This document shows positions 61,685 to 64,000 of a stretch of DNA of 64,000 bases, one piece after another. Source of the DNA: Ruegeria denitrificans (lineage in GTDB: Bacteria; Pseudomonadota; Alphaproteobacteria; Rhodobacterales; Rhodobacteraceae); contig NZ_CYUD01000003.1 of assembly GCF_001458295.1 (NCBI RefSeq), positions 62,001 through 126,000 of the forward strand, read 5' to 3'. Numbering within the stretch: the first letter of the stretch is position 1; the number at the start of each line of letters is the position of its first letter. A program made the translations under genes and the position numbers. The notes below the pieces were generated by a model that did no database searches, had not been told where the DNA came from, and saw nothing but the letters and a program-made list of their open reading frames with translations.

Positions 61685-62398
61685 TTAGAAGGTCGAGGAC
61701 ACTTCCCACTTGGTGATCAGCTCGTTCAGGCTGCCGTCGTCCTTCATGGACTGGATGGCCGCATTGAACTTTTCTTTCAGCTCACCGTCGGATTCGCGAA
61801 TGCCCATGCCGACACCACCGCCCAGCGGAACTTCGTCGCCAACGAAAACAATGCCCGAGCCATCCTCGGTGAAGGGCACCAGGAAGGATTTGTCGGCCAG
61901 AACCGCATCAGCTTCGCCGTTGCGCACGGCGGCAAGGGTTTCTTCAGGGCTTGCGAACTCAACCAGAGTGGCACCGGAATCGGCAATGTAGCCCGCCTGA
62001 ATGGTGCCGGTCTGCGCTGCGATCACGCCACCTGCCAGGTCAACGCCATCGGACATTGCGACATAGGCAGACGGATCCGGCGGCGTGTAATTGTGGGTGA
62101 AGTCGATGACTTCGTCACGCTCGTCGGTGATCGACATACCAGCGATGATCGCATCGTAGTTGCCCGATACCAGGTTCGGAATGATCGAATCCCAGTCGTT
62201 CTTGACCCATTCGCATTCCAGGTTGGCACGTTTGCACAGCTCATCGCCCAGCTCACGTTCAAACCCGTCGATCTCGCCCGCGTCATTGACGAAATTCCAC
62301 GGTGCATAGGCACCCTCGGTGCCCAGACGGATGGTGTCCGCCATGGTCATGCCAGCGCTCAGCGCCAAGGCTGCAGTGGTCAGAATCAGTTTTTTCAT
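61685..62398 (-). CDS. Amino-acid ABC transporter periplasmic binding protein
   Basis: A 237-residue family-3 solute-binding protein. The signal peptide is MKKLILTTAALALSAGMTMA-DT; the mature start IRLGTEGAYAPWNFVNDAGEIDGFERELGDELCKRANLECEWV and IAGMSITDERDEVIDFTHNY are typical of the lysine/arginine/ornithine/histidine group. The two cysteines in LCKRANLEC may form the disulfide seen in such proteins. It lies between the ATPase and the permeases. Confidence 0.92.
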   Translation of the reverse strand: MKKLILTTAALALSAGMTMADTIRLGTEGAYAPWNFVNDAGEIDGFERELGDELCKRANLECEWVKNDWDSIIPNLVSGNYDAIIAGMSITDERDEVIDFTHNYTPPDPSAYVAMSDGVDLAGGVIAAQTGTIQAGYIADSGATLVEFASPEETLAAVRNGEADAVLADKSFLVPFTEDGSGIVFVGDEVPLGGGVGMGIRESDGELKEKFNAAIQSMKDDGSLNELITKWEVSSTF

Positions 62399-62432
62399 TG
62401 GATACTCCCCAGTTTTGTTTTCTGTCCTGAAG

Positions 62433-63209
62433 TTAAGCCGCCTGTGTGGCGGATAGAAAGCCCCTAAGTCGTTCGGATTCGGGGGACGTAAAGATATCTT
62501 CCGGCAGACCCTCTTCTTCGATCAAGCCTTGATGCAGGAATACGACATGGCTCGAGATATCGGCAGCCATTTTCATGTCGTGGGTCACGATGATCATGGT
62601 ACGGCCTTCGGCGGCCAGATCTTTGATCACCTTGATCACTTCCTGTTCCAGCTCGGGGTCCAGCGCCGAGGTGGGTTCGTCGAACAGCAACGCTTCGGGT
62701 TCCATGCACAGGCCGCGGGCGATGGCTGCGCGCTGTTGCTGGCCACCCGACAACTGCGCCGGGTAGACATCGCATTTGTCGCCGATGCCGACCTTTTCCA
62801 GGTATTTGCGAGCGCTGTCCTCAACCTCTTTCGGATCGCGGCCAAGAACTGTGACAGGGGCCTCCATCACGTTTTGCAGGATGGTCATGTGGGCCCACAG
62901 ATTGAACTGCTGAAACACCATCGACAGGTTGGTACGGATGCGCATCACCTGTTTCGGGTCGGCGGGGCGGCGGTGGTGCAGGTCACCAGACCAGCGCACG
63001 GGTTCGCCCTTGAACAGAATCTCGCCCTGCTGGCTATCTTCCAGCAGGTTACAGCAACGCAGCAATGTGGATTTTCCTGATCCGGACGATCCGATCAACG
63101 AAACCACATCCCCGCGTCTTGCCGTAATATCGACCCCTTTCAGCACTTCGAGATGGCCGAAACTTTTGTGGAGGTTATTGATTTCGATAACGGGAGTGGA
63201 ATCTGTCAC
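62433..63209 (-). CDS. Amino-acid ABC transporter ATP-binding protein
   Basis: A 258-residue ATPase with Walker A GSSGSGKST, signature LSGGQQQRAAIARG, Walker B LLFDEPTSALDPE and H-loop IVTHDM, all intact. It powers the import system encoded downstream. The GTG at 63209 (VTDSTPVIEIN) gives the usual length; a TTG at 63278 would add 23 residues with no family match, and neither has a strong ribosome-binding site. First gene of the four-gene operon. Confidence 0.92.
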   Translation of the reverse strand: MTDSTPVIEINNLHKSFGHLEVLKGVDITARRGDVVSLIGSSGSGKSTLLRCCNLLEDSQQGEILFKGEPVRWSGDLHHRRPADPKQVMRIRTNLSMVFQQFNLWAHMTILQNVMEAPVTVLGRDPKEVEDSARKYLEKVGIGDKCDVYPAQLSGGQQQRAAIARGLCMEPEALLFDEPTSALDPELEQEVIKVIKDLAAEGRTMIIVTHDMKMAADISSHVVFLHQGLIEEEGLPEDIFTSPESERLRGFLSATQAA

Positions 63210-63346
63210 GGGTGGCCCATGTGTTGTCGGTGTTGGTGCGGTAATAGGGCGCAAAAATCGGGGCAATGCAATGCGCAATTGACATCATCGAGTGCTGAAA
63301 CCGTCAAATTGACCACACGTACTGACCAAAATGATCAGCAGACCGG

Positions 63347-64000
63347 TCAGATGGTATGATCCTGGGACGGATTGGGAACCGCCAGATAGTCGTCCGCTGA
63401 GATGTCGATCAGACCGCAGAGGTGAAGCAGGCCGCGGTCTTGTGGGGTCAGGTCATCAATTGCAGCTCGGACCGCACGAGCGATGTTTGACGCATCTTGC
63501 CCGGTGGCAGTGATATAGGGCAGGGCGGGCGTGGGCAGAGTCGTTCCAACCTCACGCATGGACTCGCCAAGATTGGAATGCGCCTTGAGCAATTCCCAAG
63601 TCAAAGCGTCCAGCGCAGCATAGTCAGCCCTGCCATCGGCCACTGCAGTGGCCGAGCGCGCATGCCCACCGGTTTCCAGTACGGCTTTGGGGCGCTGGTT
63701 GCGTGCCTTGAGATGAACCATCGGGGCAGCCCAACCTGATTGTGACAGGCCTTCATTATAGGCGAACGTACCCTCAGACAGCGCGCGCAGATCGCGTGGA
63801 TCGTTGCTTCGGGCCACAAAAACAGATCGGTAATGGCCGGGCGGGCAGCCTTCCAGCCCATAATCCGGCGTGCCGACCAGCTGCACTTTGCCGTGTAGGC
63901 GGGTGCGGTAGGGCATTCCGCAAGTTTGGGCAAAAGTAAGGTTCGGATGCTGCCAGACTTCCCAGAAATCGGCGCCTCGGGTCAGTCGATCCGGGCCATA
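63347..64000 (-). CDS. PhnD-like phosphate/phosphonate-type binding protein (partial, cut by window edge)
   Basis: The visible 218 codons run to the window end without a start: before Met of MPYRTRLHG the frame continues upstream through DFWEVWQHPNLTFAQTCG, a typical segment of PhnD-like receptors, to position 64000. The visible part is the C-terminal two thirds of such a protein, including LVGTPDYGLEGCPPGHYRSVFVARSND and ADYAALDALTWELLK. The ligand is probably an oxyanion such as phosphonate or a phosphite-like compound, but PhnD-like receptors vary. No signal peptide is visible because the start is outside. Not obviously linked to the amino-acid operon. Confidence 0.82.
   Translation of the reverse strand, partial: YGPDRLTRGADFWEVWQHPNLTFAQTCGMPYRTRLHGKVQLVGTPDYGLEGCPPGHYRSVFVARSNDPRDLRALSEGTFAYNEGLSQSGWAAPMVHLKARNQRPKAVLETGGHARSATAVADGRADYAALDALTWELLKAHSNLGESMREVGTTLPTPALPYITATGQDASNIARAVRAAIDDLTPQDRGLLHLCGLIDISADDYLAVPNPSQDHTI

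Noticed and set aside
1-64000. CRISPR arrays, insertion sequences, integrase or prophage genes
   Set aside because: No regularly spaced repeats, transposase or integrase motifs were seen on either strand.

Overview
The window looks like a chromosomal segment of a marine alphaproteobacterium of the order Rhodobacterales (Roseobacter group). The evidence is the gene content and order (hom-glpX-recJ, dnaG-rpoD, nrdR-ribD...ribE-ribBX-ribH-nusB), TRAP and glycerol ABC transporters, an alphaproteobacterial LexA box (GTTC-N7-GTTC) in front of mmcB, a CtrA-type box in front of tad genes, and a tRNA-His without an encoded G-1. The genus cannot be fixed by eye. No insertion sequence, prophage, CRISPR array or rRNA is visible.

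Layout. 0.2-7.5 kb: a visibly more A/T-rich accessory stretch with a cytochrome P450, an acyl-homoserine-lactone synthase without a LuxR partner, two paralogous response regulators (REC plus a degenerate GGDEF-like domain) on either side of it, a creatinase-fold M24 protein and a SnoaL-like protein. 7.6-16 kb: a LysR regulator divergent from a TAXI-TRAP transporter, a DadA-like oxidoreductase, an Asp/Glu-racemase-family protein, a TSUP exporter and a D-cysteine desulfhydrase/L-cysteate sulfo-lyase-family PLP enzyme. This reads as an uptake and desulfuration or desulfonation operon. 16-20.3 kb: a MoCo-carrier-like protein, a decayed tetR in front of a MATE pump, and a BlaI/M56 pair. 20.4-26.4 kb: a glycerol ABC transporter (glpV-S-T-P-Q-U), followed by tRNA-Glu.

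26.9-33.9 kb: recJ, glpX and hom, a TetR regulator with its own operator, and pirin. 33.8-36.6 kb: three TadE/TadG-type pilus genes behind a CtrA-type box. 36.9-43 kb: glutamate dehydrogenase, dnaG and rpoD. 43-46.4 kb: an AraC regulator and small conserved proteins. 46.5-55.6 kb: nrdR and the riboflavin genes, ending in nusB. A reversed capsule block (kpsS, a kpsD-like export gene, kpsC) lies between ribD and ribE. 55.6-59.9 kb: a methyltransferase/PIG-L fusion, an ArsR/SRPBCC pair with a large operator, SOS-controlled mmcB, a GNAT protein and tRNA-His. 59.9-63.2 kb: a polar amino-acid ABC transporter. The right end cuts a PhnD-like binding-protein gene.

Most promising leads: the LuxI locus with its two degenerate-GGDEF response regulators; the TRAP/DadA/racemase/TSUP/desulfhydrase operon; the two glycerol-transporter ATPases, whose defects are complementary so that one ATP site is canonical and the other degenerate; the methyltransferase/PIG-L fusion; the capsule block inside the riboflavin cluster; and a possible AUU start codon in an amino-acid permease. 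All calls rest on reading the sequence; no database search was run.
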